Source of the DNA: Lamellibrachia satsuma
Taxonomy: Eukaryota > Annelida > Polychaeta > Sabellida > Siboglinidae
DNA: 64,000 nucleotides
Assembly: GCA_033239005.1 (NCBI GenBank)
Contig: BSQZ01000004.1
Location: forward strand, 10,851,007 to 10,915,006
Direction: 5' to 3'
The notes under the pieces were generated by a model. The model was not told the origin of the DNA. It made no database searches and saw only the letters and a program-made list of their open reading frames with translations. The position numbers and the translations under genes are program-made. This document shows positions 1 to 12,600 of this stretch, in pieces; within the stretch, counting starts at the first letter, position 1, and each line of letters begins with the position of its first letter.

Positions 1-741
1 AAACACAGCAGTGAAAACAATCAATAAAATGCTCCACATTTCAATTACGCAAACACGCACATTCTATACTGAAATGTTCAAATGATAAAAATATATAAAA
101 ATTATACAACAATAATTACAAACAGGCTAGACATGCATGCAGCAATGTAAAAAAACAAGCACAAATCAGCATGAAGCATCATGTTGATAAAAGGGCACTT
201 AATAAAGTACAGATTACAGAAAAAAAAACTGTTAAATAAGGCAATACTGATAAATAAAATAAAAATACCATGCAAGAAATATACGACTGATATTGATAAA
301 TACAAATGTAAAAACTGCCTGGAATGTGCAAATCACATAAATAAAAATACACTAATGTATAATAACACAAAATACAAAAAACATATAGATACAGCTGTAC
401 AACAAAATGCCCTAAATAAAATTCACACTCGCTCCTGTGCCGAGCTAGTGCACAAGTCGTTGTATGATGCGCACGCGACACGCGCCAGCCGCAGTGTGCG
501 CTCACAGGGAGCGAACTCAGTACAGATAGTGTCCTCGTTCAACTTGCACTTCAGCAGTGCTGACAGAGTACCAAGTACCGGTACCAAGGGTGCGAGTGAA
601 ATTCCAGTGGCCAAAAGAAATTCTTAGCCGTAGGTGTAGCCACCAATCTGCCATTAGTGCATTATTCCATAAGCAGTGTATAACACTAACATTCAACCAT
701 TTTTTTATAACGACTACTAAGTAATAATGTACATTCAGTAA
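1..741. other. No gene recognised
   Basis: AT-rich, with a GC-richer patch at 420-640 containing CGCACGCGACACGCGCC. Open frames here lack family resemblance. Confidence 0.4.
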
Positions 742-933
742 TCACAATAAATTGCCTAAATGGACAGACACAATGAAAAAGTGCTGATTGCACGAACGAC
801 AAAATGCATGGTTCGTCGATCGCGAACTTTTTCTGACCCACGGAAAATTGGTCTCGAAGGCAACCTTGTATGCGTTGGTATAATTCGGCTTATTAGGCGG
901 TGCCCGCGGCTTAGCCGCCGAGGTGCGCTTCAT
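742..933 (-). pseudogene. Possible BED-type zinc-finger fragment (transposon-derived)
   Basis: Sixty-three residues containing FPWVRKSSRSTNHAFCRSCN and QHFFIV. The W ... A-F-C-x2-C ... F pattern resembles the start of BED fingers found in hAT transposases and their host derivatives. The paired histidines of a full BED finger are not seen before the stop. Isolated and short, so only tentative. Confidence 0.3.
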
Positions 934-1274
934 CGTGCTGTGGAGAAACTAGCGATCAATGATTAAAAATTGTTGATAGAAATAACTCAAGCAAAAGAAA
1001 ATTTTTAACTGTTCTGGCGGGGAGTTATACTCGCTATAATTATATAGTAGAGATCACGAGGGCGTACCTGCAATATCATTGGTCGCTGAGATTCAGATTC
1101 AAACGGGATCTAACGGAGAGTCGAGATTTTTTGCTCAACGGTGCCGATTTTACCGACAAAATGAAAGAAAAAATGTTTCCTCAAAATTGCAAAAACCTGT
1201 AGAAATGTTCTACCGACCGGTAGACCGGTAGAACAGGTGAAAAACCGGTAGTCTACCAGGAAAACCGGTAGACT

Positions 1275-1380
1275 TGGCATATCTGGCCGGGCCTGAATAA
1301 TTTTTGTGGGCCTGGGCCTGGCCTGGATTCGAACTGCTAATTGCGGGCTGGGCTTGGGCTCAAATTATAGGCCCGTGCAG
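1275..1380. mobile_element. End of a hAT-like element with GGGCCTGGGC words
   Basis: A run of GGGCCTGGGCCTGG-type words ends in GGCCCGTGCAGGGCACT. Read inward from that end it is CAGTGCCC-like apart from one base, which is typical of hAT termini. The same word-rich sequence, including CTGCTAATTG(T/C)GGGC, recurs at 31.74-31.98 kb. Confidence 0.45.
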
Positions 1381-1520
1381 GGCACTATTATAGTATAGTA
1401 TAAAATGATAATGTAAACAGAATAATCTACACAATAAATGTTCAAAGTGACTGTCGACTAGTGTCGCCATATGGTGGGCTATCATTAAACATTTACATCC
1501 CTTCTTTCATAGGGCAATCT

Positions 1521-2443
1521 TCAAGCATCGTACTTGATGGTCGGCTTGTATATCCGGCCATAACTGGACTGCAATGGTGGGCCACTCTCCTCGGGTGGCG
1601 CTACTTGGATGTCCGTCGCAGGTGGTTCGGCGTGTTTATCCGGGTATGTCTCGCAGGTGTCATGGGTAATTCCGGCGCACCTTGGACTTTGTACGGTGGG
1701 ACGTTGGTTATGGTGGTGTGAGGCACGTCGACTTTGTATGGCGGGATGTCGGGTATGGTGGTGCAAGGCATGTCGACTTTGTACAGCGGGACGTCGGGTA
1801 TGGTGCTGTGAGGCATGTTGCATCTGTAGTGTATTGGCTTGTTGAGGTGTCGACTGGTGCGTCAGTAGACTGCACCGTCCTTCGTCTTAACGTTGTATGG
1901 TCGTGGCGTGTTTTTTTGGTGACGATGGCAGGCTGGTAACTGGTGATGAGTGACATCCAGGTTTACGAGGGCAGGTTGCAGTGAACTGTGTGTTGCAGGC
2001 AGGATGGACCTCAAACGTCTGTGCAGGTGACTTTCCGTAATCTGAGATGGGCGTCATGCAATACTCCAGTAGAGCGATGTAAGGGTCTTTTCTGCTTGCG
2101 GTTGCCTTCATGATGATTGTTTCCGCAGTCTCAGCTAACCAATTGGTTTGCAGATATGGGGGACTTGAGGTCAATAGGACGAACCCCCATGTATTTGTGA
2201 ATTTGTGCAGGCAAACTGAGGTCCATTATCAGTATTGGATGGTTCATCATAGGTTCTTTCTGCATCGCCAACTGATGTTACTGGCATATCGAACAACCTC
2301 CGATGAGCGTCTCGATATACATGTTGTGGTGGAGCCAGTAAATAGCATCTCGGGCATGTTGCTTGGTTTTCTCCATTCCGAAGTGTCCAATGTGTAACTG
2401 CTGTAGTATCTCTTGCCGCTGGTCTGGGGGTGTCACGATACAA
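1521..2443 (-). pseudogene. Integrase zinc-finger remnant and repeat-bearing C-terminal tail (gypsy)
   Basis: Around 2443-2290 the H2C2 integrase finger can be followed in alternating frames (LRNGENQATCPRCYLLAPP). The catalytic core is not clearly present. At 1816-1601 an 18-residue unit (TIPDVPLYKVDMP-like) is repeated about 2.5 times, encoded by a 54-bp tandem repeat at about 1690-1820. Its role is unknown; it may be the C-terminal tail of Pol. Confidence 0.4.
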
Positions 2444-2588
2444 TCACCCTTGATGACAATGGCTAATGACTAGTTCAGGCTGGTCTTGCTTATTATTGAG
2501 AGTTCATCTCGAACGTTCCAGAAGTCTTGTTGGACTTCCTTTGGGCAACGTCGACGTTCGTTGGGCCAACCTGACTGGGTATTGCTTA

Positions 2589-3050
2589 TCAGGATTTGCA
2601 CTGACTGGTCCAGTTGCAGTCATAATTGTCTCTCGGGGTCAGAAACTTGTGCACCTGAATGCTGTCTTCCAAGTCGTCTCTCGGTAGCTTCGGGTTGTTT
2701 TTCAGGAAGATGCAGGACAAATTGTCTGCCAACGGAATCTGTTTCCCTGGCATGTAGGCAATCGTCACATTGTACCTCTGGAGTCTCAGCAGCATTCTCT
2801 GTAGCCGTGGGGGTGCACAAGCTAGTGGTTTGTTCATGATCGCCTCAAAGGGTTTGTGGTCTGACTCAACTGTTACGTCACGACCGCATGTGTATTGATG
2901 AAATCGTTCGCATGCAAACACCACCGCGAGCAGTTCCTTTAGATCTGCGCATAATTCTGCTCCGTGCTGGTCATACACCTTGATGTGTATGATACAGGTC
3001 TTTGCTACTGTAGCAAGGCAGCTCCAAGACCATTCTGCAAAGCATCGCAA
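2589..3050 (-). pseudogene. RNase H remnant (gypsy)
   Basis: Contains ELLAVVFACERFHQYTCGRD and VESDHKPFEAIMNKPL, the RNase H core with SDHKP, followed by RLQRMLLRLQRYNVTIAYMP and DNLS. The DNLS site stands where ADxLSR is normal. Connected to the reverse transcriptase by a frameshift. Confidence 0.75.
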
Positions 3051-3064
3051 TGTTTGTGTAGGCC

Positions 3065-3856
3065 TTATCCCTCATTGCATCCCAGATGAACTTGTTCTGT
3101 TTCTTTGTCAGGTCTCTCAATGGGACAGTAATGTCCAACAAGTTTGGCGCAAACGTCCCCAGCTACCATTCCAAGTGTTGTCTCCAGCTTGTCCCTTGTG
3201 GTCAGTGGTGGCATCTCAGGAATGTCCTGGGTCTTCACCGGGTCAGGTTGTAATTCGTCGGTCAACAGTATGTGTCCGAAGTATATGACTTCATGGGTTT
3301 TGAAAACGCACTTATCCGGATTAAGTCTGATACCTCGTTCTCGGGTCCTGCGTAGCACTGCATCAAGCTTGGCGTCATAGTCCTTTCTGTTGTTGTCATA
3401 TACCAAGATATCATCCACGATTGCGACCACACTAGATAACCCCTCATATGTAAGGTCAATCTCTTTCCAGAAGACATACTGTGCTGAGTTCACCCCAAAT
3501 GGCAGTTGGATGAACCGGTATAGTCCGAAGAATGTGTTAAACGTGGTTAGCAGGGAACTCTTCTTATTCAGCTTAACCTGCCAGTATTCGCTTGTTGCAT
3601 CGAGCACAGCAAACATCTGCGCGCCACATCCTCAACGGTCAGGCAAGAGTAGTGCTTGCGTTTGAGCGCCTTGTCGAAGTCGCGAGGATCTAAGCAAATG
3701 TGTATCAATCCGTTCTTCTTCTCCACGATCATGATGGAGTTCACCCAGTCGGGTGGCATCAACCTTCATGATTACGCCAAGTGATTCTTCTTTGTTTAGC
3801 CCAGCTTTCTGACGGTCCCATAATGCAAAGGGCACGTGCCTGGGGACGTATATCAT
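3065..3856 (-). pseudogene. Reverse transcriptase remnant (gypsy)
   Basis: Split over three frames. Visible are the WVNSIMIVEKKNG and RICLDPRDF-like fingers (residue changes present), FAVLDATSEYWQV, FGLYRFIQLPFGVNSAQYVF, and the catalytic VDD in VVAIVDDILVYD followed by LNPDKCVFK. Order and motifs are those of Ty3/gypsy reverse transcriptases. Frameshifts near 3.6 and 3.75 kb. Confidence 0.75.
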
Positions 3857-4179
3857 GGGTGCACCTCTGGTCTGGTTTGCATCGTGTGTGTTGGGAATTG
3901 TCCAAGGCCATGGAACAGTTCCAGATACTTCTCAGCAATGTCCTTGGGGATGTTCTCAGGGAGGTTTTCCGTCTAGACTGTTGCCACCTCGGTTCAGGTC
4001 ATCTTTAGTACACGGTCCTCAATTCTCACCAGTCCCATGGCTCTGCATGATTCAAACTCTGATAACAGGTGTTGTGCTCATGTCCACGATGAAGAACTCA
4101 AGGGAGTGCGTATTCCCCCTGGGGAAGCACTCTATCTTGCAAGTTCCTGGGGTGGGTATCTCACGCCCACCGTATCCTG

Positions 4180-4431
4180 TCAGCCTCTGACTCTGGTCAG
4201 CTTCAATTGTTTGGTGCACCTCTCGGCAACTCTGCCAAATGCTGTGATGGGAACCATGTTAATCTCGGCTCCTGTGTCCTCCTTACACTTCATGGGTACG
4301 TTGTCATGCCCTACGTGGAGAGTCATGTAGGGTTGTCCACCAGCCTTGACAGCACGTACACTAGCTGTGAGGCATCCAGTGGCAGTATCTTGGCTTGCTA
4401 CATCTTTGTCAGAATCATCGATTGAAAGCAC
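4180..4431 (-). pseudogene. Retroviral-type aspartic protease remnant (gypsy)
   Basis: Contains CKEDTGAEINMVPITAFGR, where D-T-G-A is the active-site loop of the retropepsin family. It is preceded by HVGHDNVPM and followed by a shift of frame before reverse transcriptase. Confidence 0.65.
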
Positions 4432-4452
4432 TCATCGCGGAGGTCACTTCTG

Positions 4453-5132
4453 TCATACAGCAGGACCTGGTTTTGCAGCTGTCAAACGGCACATGATGGC
4501 AAAGTGGTTCATCTTCCCGCAATGGTTACAGGTTCTTCCCTGAGCAGGGCAAGTTTGCCTGGCCGTATGTCTTTGACTGCCCTTGCTGCATGCAACATCG
4601 TCGGGATTCCTTCCGGTCCTGGGTCGAGCTCCATCCGTCATTCTTGCAGTGGTCATTGTGTAGGAGCGTTGACTTGTTGTAGCTTGCTTTCAGTCTCTTC
4701 GGCTGCCAACAAAGTGGACGTCATGGCTTGATATGAGCTTAGGACGAGCATGTCATGTATCATCTCGTCTTTGTTGTGGAATTTGCAATCTGCAGCGATG
4801 AGGTGAAGCTGCATCATCCACTCTCTTTCATAGAACAGTTTTCTCTGGATGGTAGTGTTCTTTTTGGGCTTGCAGTGCACCTCAAAGATTTTGAACAGCT
4901 CTGTGGTCTTCTTTTCGTCCACTTCAGATGGCTCATTGCTCGAGACCCAGGCTCGGGCCATGTCTCTGCCTCGTTGGCCTATGCAGATGAGGAACTTGGC
5001 CTCTTTTTATGTGTCAGACCATTTGTTTGCATCTGGACCATCTAGCACGAGCTCCATCAGTTCTCTCCATCGTGCCCAGTTTTTGCTTATATTACCAGTG
5101 AAGTCCTTTGGCGGTACTTGTTTGGTAGCCAT
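4453..5132 (-). pseudogene. gag remnant with CCHC zinc knuckle (gypsy)
   Basis: Starts at an ATG (5132) with MATKQVPPKDFTGN and continues through NWARWRELMELVLDG; an in-frame TAA interrupts it after about 48 codons. The frame then continues through MARAWVSSNEPSEVDEKKTT. Near 4500 a CNHCGKMNHFAIMCR zinc knuckle (C-x2-C-x4-H-x4-C) is intact in another frame. Capsid/nucleocapsid role by family; broken here. Confidence 0.7.
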
Positions 5133-5404
5133 CTTTGTTTTCTTCTGTGCCTCTTGTTTCTTCTGGGTCATCAGGACTGTATATTACTGTACCAGGCTTT
5201 TCTTCTGTCTCCTGTTTTCTTTCTTCTTTATCGTCAGGAACGTCTTCTTCTGTCTTCTTTCTTCTGGGCTGTGGGTTTTCTTGGTAGTCCTCTCTGGATT
5301 TGCAATTTTACTCCTTCATTTTACCCTCTGCAATTTAACTTTTTTTCTTGAGATTTGCGATTCTACAGATAAAGACGACCATTATAGTCATCCACACTGA
5401 CACC

Positions 5405-5587
5405 ATGTTATGGTCCCACGAACCGGTGTGAACACTGTGAAGAACAAGGAGGTAGCCACTGAGTGATCATACAGATTTACATGTAGTGTATTATGAGGCA
5501 GTGCTTTGTATTTAGTTTTAAGGCCTTTGTATGTTCACTGTACATAACCAAAAATGTGATGTAAAATAAATGATTCATGTCAAAAAC
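5405..5587 (-). repeat. Probable LTR of the decayed gypsy element
   Basis: Bounded by TG and CA (TGTTATGG ... AAAAACA) and placed directly outside the primer-binding-like TGGTGTCAG. Length of 183 bp suits a short-LTR Mag-type element. Not confirmed by a partner LTR. Confidence 0.4.
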
Positions 5588-5599
5588 ATATGTTTTGTT

Positions 5600-6480
5600 A
5601 TTCGTGTTGCAATGGTGTCTTTTTAAAAATGTCTTTGTAGTTCGATAATGGAATATGTACCTCCCCTATTGAATATATATCCTTAAATTTTTTGCGCTGA
5701 TCATTATTACGTATATGTTTTTATTATAACATTATTTCATTATTTTTATTCTTTATATGTGTATATTGTAATTAAAAAATCAAAATACTGTAATTATTTC
5801 CTACATTAAAATGAGTTAGAGTAAAAAAATTCCATTAAGTAATTTAAATAGTAGGAACCTATACATCAAATTTTAATTTTAATTACTGTTTTTGCAGTGA
5901 ATATGGTAACACACTGGGTAAAAACATGGACACATGCTGTACAATCCTTAAATCTCGCTACCGACACTATGTATCACACGCGATGTACATTGCACGTGAC
6001 ACCAAATGATCTTGATATGACGTAAAAATTGCCTCGTCGCAGCGATTACATCAACTCGTGTAACCCTGGCTTAAGGATTTAACTAATCGTAGAAATCTGA
6101 CGAAATAACGCTTCAGGATCAAAATCTAAGATCTTCGGAAGTACGGATTCCAGCAAAATTCACGACTGTCGTTCTAGTGGACAACTTGGCCATCAGAGGG
6201 AGCCACATGCAGCTCCAGAATTAGCCATGATTATCAGAGAATATAGTCTAGCACAAATGTCTAAATCTAATAACTGTATGGGGCCAAATAAGGTGTGTAT
6301 AGGGTGGCATTTTTGCATCAAATAAATATGTGTATTGGGACGCTTATTTGGCACTCAAGAGTAGCATGTCGTTCTGTCGAGATTGGTTTGATTTTTTTAA
6401 ATGAATCTGAAATGTGACCAGCAAAAAAAATCAAATCGAGAAGGAACCTCAATCAAACCAAAACTATTGGATATTTCCTC
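5600..6480. other. No gene recognised; expected location of further LRR-ARH exons not met
   Basis: AT-rich sequence between the gypsy LTR and exon 7. I searched the minus strand for the remaining ARH motifs and saw none. Confidence 0.4.
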
Positions 6481-6482
6481 AC

Positions 6483-6619
6483 ATGTTGAAGTCTGAGCAA
6501 TCTGTGTGCCTCAGCAGCTCTTGCCGATGAGCCTCATCTGTGAGGTAGCCATCAGCCACATCAACGGCCGTAGAAATCATTGCTTCAAGTTGACAGTCTT
6601 CCATTAAATCATGTCTACC
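6483..6619 (-). CDS. LRR-ARH gene exon 7 (ARH domain, last exon found)
   Basis: Begins after GTGATTCAG in phase 0 with GRHDLMEDCQLEAMISTAV and continues to HTDCSDFN, ending AT before GTGAGG (phase 2). It follows exon 6 naturally (ALMLQ then GRHD), as in related ARH proteins. No candidate for the next exon, which should carry the 'GYTYKCLG'-like segment and second metal motif, was seen between here and base 1. The rest may lie beyond the left edge or be hidden in short exons. Confidence 0.7.
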
Positions 6620-9600
6620 CTGAATCACACAAACGAAAGACAACAAAGTAATTTCATTATAAAGTGCCAGTCACATAATCTGCAAATAAAAAAAATTATA
6701 TACGGATATTACAGTAACCAGTAAGACAACAAATTAATTTCATTATAAAGTGTTGGTCACATAATTTGCATACAATGTTTAAGGATTTTGGTCAGCATTA
6801 CAGTGTAGTAAGTGGATGTGCACTTGCGCATAACAGAAGAGATAACACAGCAATGTTTTGGTCTGTAGCTCTGTTTTTATTTAAAATAATAACGTTTATT
6901 TATATAAGAGATATTTAAAACTGGTCAAATGAAAAAAAAACTGCCAGTGAACGGTTCTATAAGTAATCAACAAATCCATTCTTAAAAAGGGATGTCTTTA
7001 GTGAGGACATAAACTGTTCCAATATGTCTGTTGCACAGACATAGTCTATTAGGTCATTCTATAGGCCCAGTGCCGTCAAGGAGACACCAGGTCAACCATA
7101 CCATTCCATGTTATGGCATGGCACAGTAAGTAGGTAGAACGACGAACGAAGCTGGCACCCTGGTGTATACTGTGAGATCATGTCAGCAATGTATGCGGGC
7201 GTGAGATTGTGTAATGCGCAGTAGGTCAACAGAAGAATCTTGTATGGATAGTGTTCGATCTGTATATTTCAACTGCATCCCGCTTGTGTCACAACGTCAT
7301 GTGACACAAGCTGGAGCAGGACTGGTGGGAGCTCCTGGAAAATATCTCGGTTTAGCATAGGTTTCTTTCTTTCATGTGACACATCCGTAACTTCAGTCTG
7401 CTGAAGAAGACTGCGGGATGCATTTGAAATATACAGATCGAACACTAAGTTTCTTGAGAGGTAATTATGTTTAATAAAAATCTGTTAGTTGATTCGCAAT
7501 CGAACAAGCAGGGGATGTAAGGGGTGTTTGTGTGCTCAACCGTAAAGACACTCAAGTCAACCTCACCTCCTCGTGGTGCACTCTGGTAACCAGTACATTG
7601 TGCTGGGCTAACAAGGCTATGACTAAGGGAAGGAAAACCATGAAAATAAACCTATTGCGGCGGGCCAACAACCCTCCCAGCTCAAATGATGTTACAGAAA
7701 CCAGAAGTGAATTTCAAAAGCCAGCTTGTGCTGAAAATGGCTACAGGAAAGCGACGGCCCAGATACCAGCAGATGATGACATCATTTATTTGGACAGTAT
7801 GATGCTCAACAACCCAACGCCAGGCTGACTACGCCCCATGCGAGCCTCCTGGACGTCGGTTCAATAGAGCCCACATTTCACCACAAAGCAGTAGCAGTAT
7901 TCCTAGAACAAATAAAAGAAACAATGGCATTACTATTGTCATGGAACACCCTTAAACCAAATAGCATAATGCCCTACATGCTATCACGCAGTCTATGAAT
8001 ACAACTACCTGCTTAAAAATACACTAGCTCTAACTGGAATAACTACAAAGGTGGGGCCAATTCGCCACCGGTCACCGACACATGTGACCACCCCAAAATA
8101 GGCCAAAGAATGACATTTAGATTTATTAATTAAGGAGCATGAAATTAGGCAAGCATACACCATCAAAATAAGTTACATCCAATAATCTCAGCAAGCATGC
8201 CGGCCCCCAAAAGGTGTTTACACATAATTAGTAAATCATGCCTATCAGCTACCCACTGCCAGTACTATCTGTACCACTACTGACTTATATACAATTCACA
8301 TGGTATCGGTGGGGGTCACTCCGCCGTGAATTAACCATACACATACATGTACAAACAGAAAGGCTGGGGTACTCGATCCCCCAGCCAAACATGATAAATG
8401 AAAAAAGTGGGCTAACCACCCAACATTCGTGAACAAATCATAATGAAAATTGTGGAAACACAACACACAATGTATAAAGGTATTACATATCTAGACATTA
8501 GTCAACCAATAACAACTAACACATCAGACCGAGAGGTAGGGCCAAACAGCCACACAAATGTACTCGTAAAAAGTACCCGCACTAAAAACCCTGTGTACAC
8601 TACTGAAAACTTAGTGGAGGGAGAAGCGTTAATGCGAAACCTATAACGGGGAAAAGCTTCAAAAAAAATTCAAAAACTTTGTGAACTACCTCTGTGTCTT
8701 CAATGTTTCACAGTGTATCCCTACATAATGCACCACTTGATTTCTTTAGAAACAACTGGGTAACAACTGTTAACACAATATTAGGGAGGGAGGGTGGGAT
8801 TTTTCAAACGGATCGGAATAAACCGAACAAAACTGATCTTGCAATAAAATCAACAAATTCAGCGATAACGAATAATCGGTAACAATAGAAATTCGGAAAT
8901 ATTTGCAGCGCAAAGGTCTCACCCCGACCCAAGGTAACTTGGAAATCGAGAGAGGCTGGCTCTAGGTCACGTGGTTGGTGTATCCATACGCGTGAGCGAG
9001 TAATTAGGCCAATACTCTCTACCATAAAAGGTCTAACCTCAAATCGCCTTCATTGCCCTGTCATCTCGCATAAAATCCTTTATGCGCCGCTGTCACATAA
9101 ATTCATTGATGAAAAATAACAACACAAGTCCAGCGTAGATTGAAATAGGCCAAAGAATGACATTTAGATTTATTAATTAAGGAGCATGAAATTAGGCAAG
9201 CATACACCATCAAAATAAGTTACATCCAATAATCTCAGCAAGCATGCCGGCCCCCAAAAGGTGTTTACACATAATTAGTAAATCATGCCTATCAGCTACC
9301 CACTACCAGTACTATCTGTACCACTACTGACTTATATACAATTCACATGGTATCGGTGGGGGTCACTCCGCCACTAGGTCACCCTCTGTGACCGACCCCC
9401 ACCATAATAATCTGCGTAATCAGTCATTTCGTGTAATGACTGACATGTTTAGGCATTAAATAAGGCACTGTTATTACACAGTTTGACTGGTGACCATTTC
9501 AGTCATACTGTGTAATAACAATTTGTGTACTTTTGTCTTTATATATTGTTCCAATGTTAACTGTGTATTAATGTCAGCTTTCATAATTCTTCAGACATTC

Positions 9601-12600
9601 ACATTACTCAAGTAGATAAACAAAGTGAATACATATTTGCTATATATTTGCAAACAGCAACATTTTACTAATAATTTATCCCTCTCTGGGTAAAAGATTC
9701 TAACCCTCCCAAGATTCTAACCCTCCACCTTACACTTTGATTGACAGCTATCTCACTAGAGTTCTCTGATTTGATGGGCAGGTAATGGATGACTCAACCA
9801 TTCTCCAACTGGGAATGCTAATTGCCTGACAATGGTGACAGTCTCAATTGGCTATTGTGCATTGACTCTCCCTATAAAAAGAACACAATCAGTAAGTGTT
9901 AATCACTTGTCTCTTGGCATAGCTATCACAGTGGCACAGGATAATTATGAAGTACAATTTAAGGAAGAACTTTACAAAAGGTTTCAAATATGTCAAAAAC
10001 ATATAATTCCCAAAATGGAATATTTCAATACTATAGAACAACTCAAGCTTGCAGCAACTAATGAATCTTCGAAGTCATGCCATAGATACTACATACTCAG
10101 CAAGAACCAATTTTTATTTGTGGTTTCTTATGCTGAACATTGTTTCTTAATTTTAAGTGTGATAAATTTACCAGACATTTCACAATTTGAGGGGTAGATA
10201 GTATAGCAAATATTCCAACCTATAATAAATGAGGTATGGGTGGAAAGATAAAGTTAAATAATCTTCCAAATGTGCCATCGCTAACATGTAATTATGCAGT
10301 AATGACATCATACAAGAATTTTGTCATATAAATTACTCCACAGCCCCACATGCAATTTTGGTGGCTTGCATAACATGATGTGGTTTCTTTTTTATTTAGT
10401 AATGGTGAAATGTTACACCTTCATTCATTGATCTACACGTTAAAGCCACATAGGTAATTCCCTTTAAAGGTTTCTCAGTAAGAAGCCTCGATTGTATTGG
10501 ATACCAATTCAAGCCTTAATCCTTTCTCTGTTAAATTCTTCCTCTCTTTATGTAGAGCCGCAACATCTGTGCCAGCCACATTATGTAAGAGGTGTGGTGT
10601 GTTACACCACACTAGCGATTACGATAGTCATATTGGGGTTGCTGCTGCGACTGCTCTTCCACTTGGGGGTTCTTTCTGCGTATCTTCGTGAATTCCCTGG
10701 CAACTGGCACCCATTCTGATATCTAAAAAACACATTTAACATCTGTGTTCAGTATAACACTAAAATAGTGAAACCTTTCGTCGCCCGAAACTGTACGTTG
10801 CACACCAATCTAAACTGGTAAATGTTATATATTCTGTAAAATATTTGTTAATGCATATGACACATGATAGTGGCTTAGGCATATTAACTCGCCGAATATC
10901 ACCAATTTACTCACTACTAGACATTAATAACATTAATAAGACATTCATAGAAACGTGTAGAATCATATATTAAAAAAACACTTACCAAATGTGTTCTTTG
11001 GGTCTTTGGCAAAACTGGACTCCTTTCTATTCATTTGGCATCACTGCAATTCCCACGAAGATCACTAGGAAGTAGCTCCGGGTGAATCACCACGTAGCAG
11101 TTCTTGCTGACGTATGGTCTTTACATATTAGACCATTGACAAATATTTAGCTTGACATATGTTACTGATGACATATTAATAGTTCTCACTAATGTACTGA
11201 ACTCTTCTCACAACGTATCTGCAATATGTGACGTATGGTTGCATAAAAACTCCCACAAGCCAACGATTTTAATTTCAAACGCTGTGAATCCAAAGTATCT
11301 AATTGAAGCATCACGTTCTAAATGTTAATATTGTTGTAAGTAATTCCTGAAATATATGCCATTATGGCTAACTATTAACTGGGTGTCTTACTTAGGTGGT
11401 TAGAATAATAAAAACTGTTTTAAAGACGTCATCGTGTAAATATTACACAAAAAGGAGCAAAAATTACCCATTTATTGGAGACAGTACTCAGCGTTTTCAT
11501 GGTACATATATAAAAGTAGGGTTCCCCAAAAAGTCATAGTCAAGATGCATATGTATGACCTAATCACAACCATCTGCTCAGTTTATTGAAGGAGCAATGG
11601 TCCTAAACAACATTTGTGAACGTTTCGCGAGAAATTATATATATATAAATATATATAAATATATATATATAAATATTTAAATATATATGTATATATATAT
11701 ATACATATATATATACATATGTGTATATATATATATATATATATGGTAGGCATTCCTGTTTGCATATAGCATAGAACTCTCGTTTAACCTTACCTGCAGC
11801 ATTAATGCTATGAGCACCGCGATCATGACCGATGACGCCACACACAGAGGGTCGGCATGGGTTGCCTTACAGATTCGGGCAGCGTTCTCTGCCACCTCAT
11901 TCAGGTTGTGAAACTGCGGCACACCTATGCACATAACACACAGGTGATCTGACACAGAAAGTACACCATGTATCTTATCAAATTAACCTGCCCCTTCTTT
12001 GACAAAATATGAACAAAATATTTAACAAATGTACTTAGGAAACTTAGTGTACATATTATGTTATAAGATACTCTCAGCTGAGCAATACTACCAATCTGTT
12101 CGTAGTATTTTATGAATGATTTTAAAATAGTACCTTGGTTGAAAATACTGAAAATAAAAAAGACACAAAGTGGAAACAATTTTTTTTTTGCTTTTCTATA
12201 AAAGAAAAAAGATGCCATTTTCCTACTCTTATAGTATTCATTTCTATTTATTCACCAAAAGCTGGCATTGTAATGCAAAGTATTGATGTATTTATTCAAA
12301 AAAGTATTCAAACTCAGGTAGTAAAAAAATGTACTTTTTGTTAATATATTTGTGTGTGGCAAACAGTAGCACCACACTGTGGACACAAGACAATGGGTGA
12401 AAATTGGGGACAAAATAAAAAAATTGTATTATTTCTCCAATTTCCGCGTGAATATTTTGGAACAATGCTTGGCAGTATACCTGAAGTTGGCTACTATATG
12501 AGTTCAGAAGGTTAGAACGACTTCGCGAAGTTTTGTGATGTCGATATCCGGCAAACTGATGAATCGAGTAAATGCACTCTCAACAGTCAGCCCGAGTCAC

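Larger units (their letters stand above)
1500..5587 (-). mobile_element. Decayed Ty3/gypsy retrotransposon (Mag-like), minus strand
   Basis: On the minus strand the order is a probable LTR (5405-5587), a TGGTGTCAG-type primer-binding site just inside it (about 5404-5396), gag, zinc knuckle, protease, reverse transcriptase, RNase H and integrase remnants, which is the Ty3/gypsy order. All proteins are split by frameshifts and stops, so the copy is dead. No second LTR was recognised near 1.4 kb; the inner 3' end is therefore approximate. Confidence 0.75.

Noticed and set aside
1461..1939. Plus-strand frames rich in Trp, Cys and Arg
   Set aside because: Antisense shadows of the gypsy Pol tail and its 54-bp repeat.
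9832..10197. Plus-strand 121-codon frame as a gene
   Set aside because: No recognised similarity, low-complexity AT-rich context and no splice or promoter support.
10610..10718. Possible exon reading WVPVAREFTKIRRKNP after TTTAGATATCAG
   Set aside because: Good acceptor and plausible peptide, but the phase does not match exon 6 and no ARH motif is present.
10985..11024. Possible LRR-ARH exon (KESSFAKDPKNTF) before a GTAAGTG donor
   Set aside because: Its frame needs phase 2 upstream, but exon 6 ends in phase 0; exon 7 at 6.6 kb joins exon 6 directly with the expected family sequence.
11583..11955. Minus-strand frames with isoleucine-tyrosine runs
   Set aside because: Microsatellite read-through; only the 11924-11794 part is a real exon.
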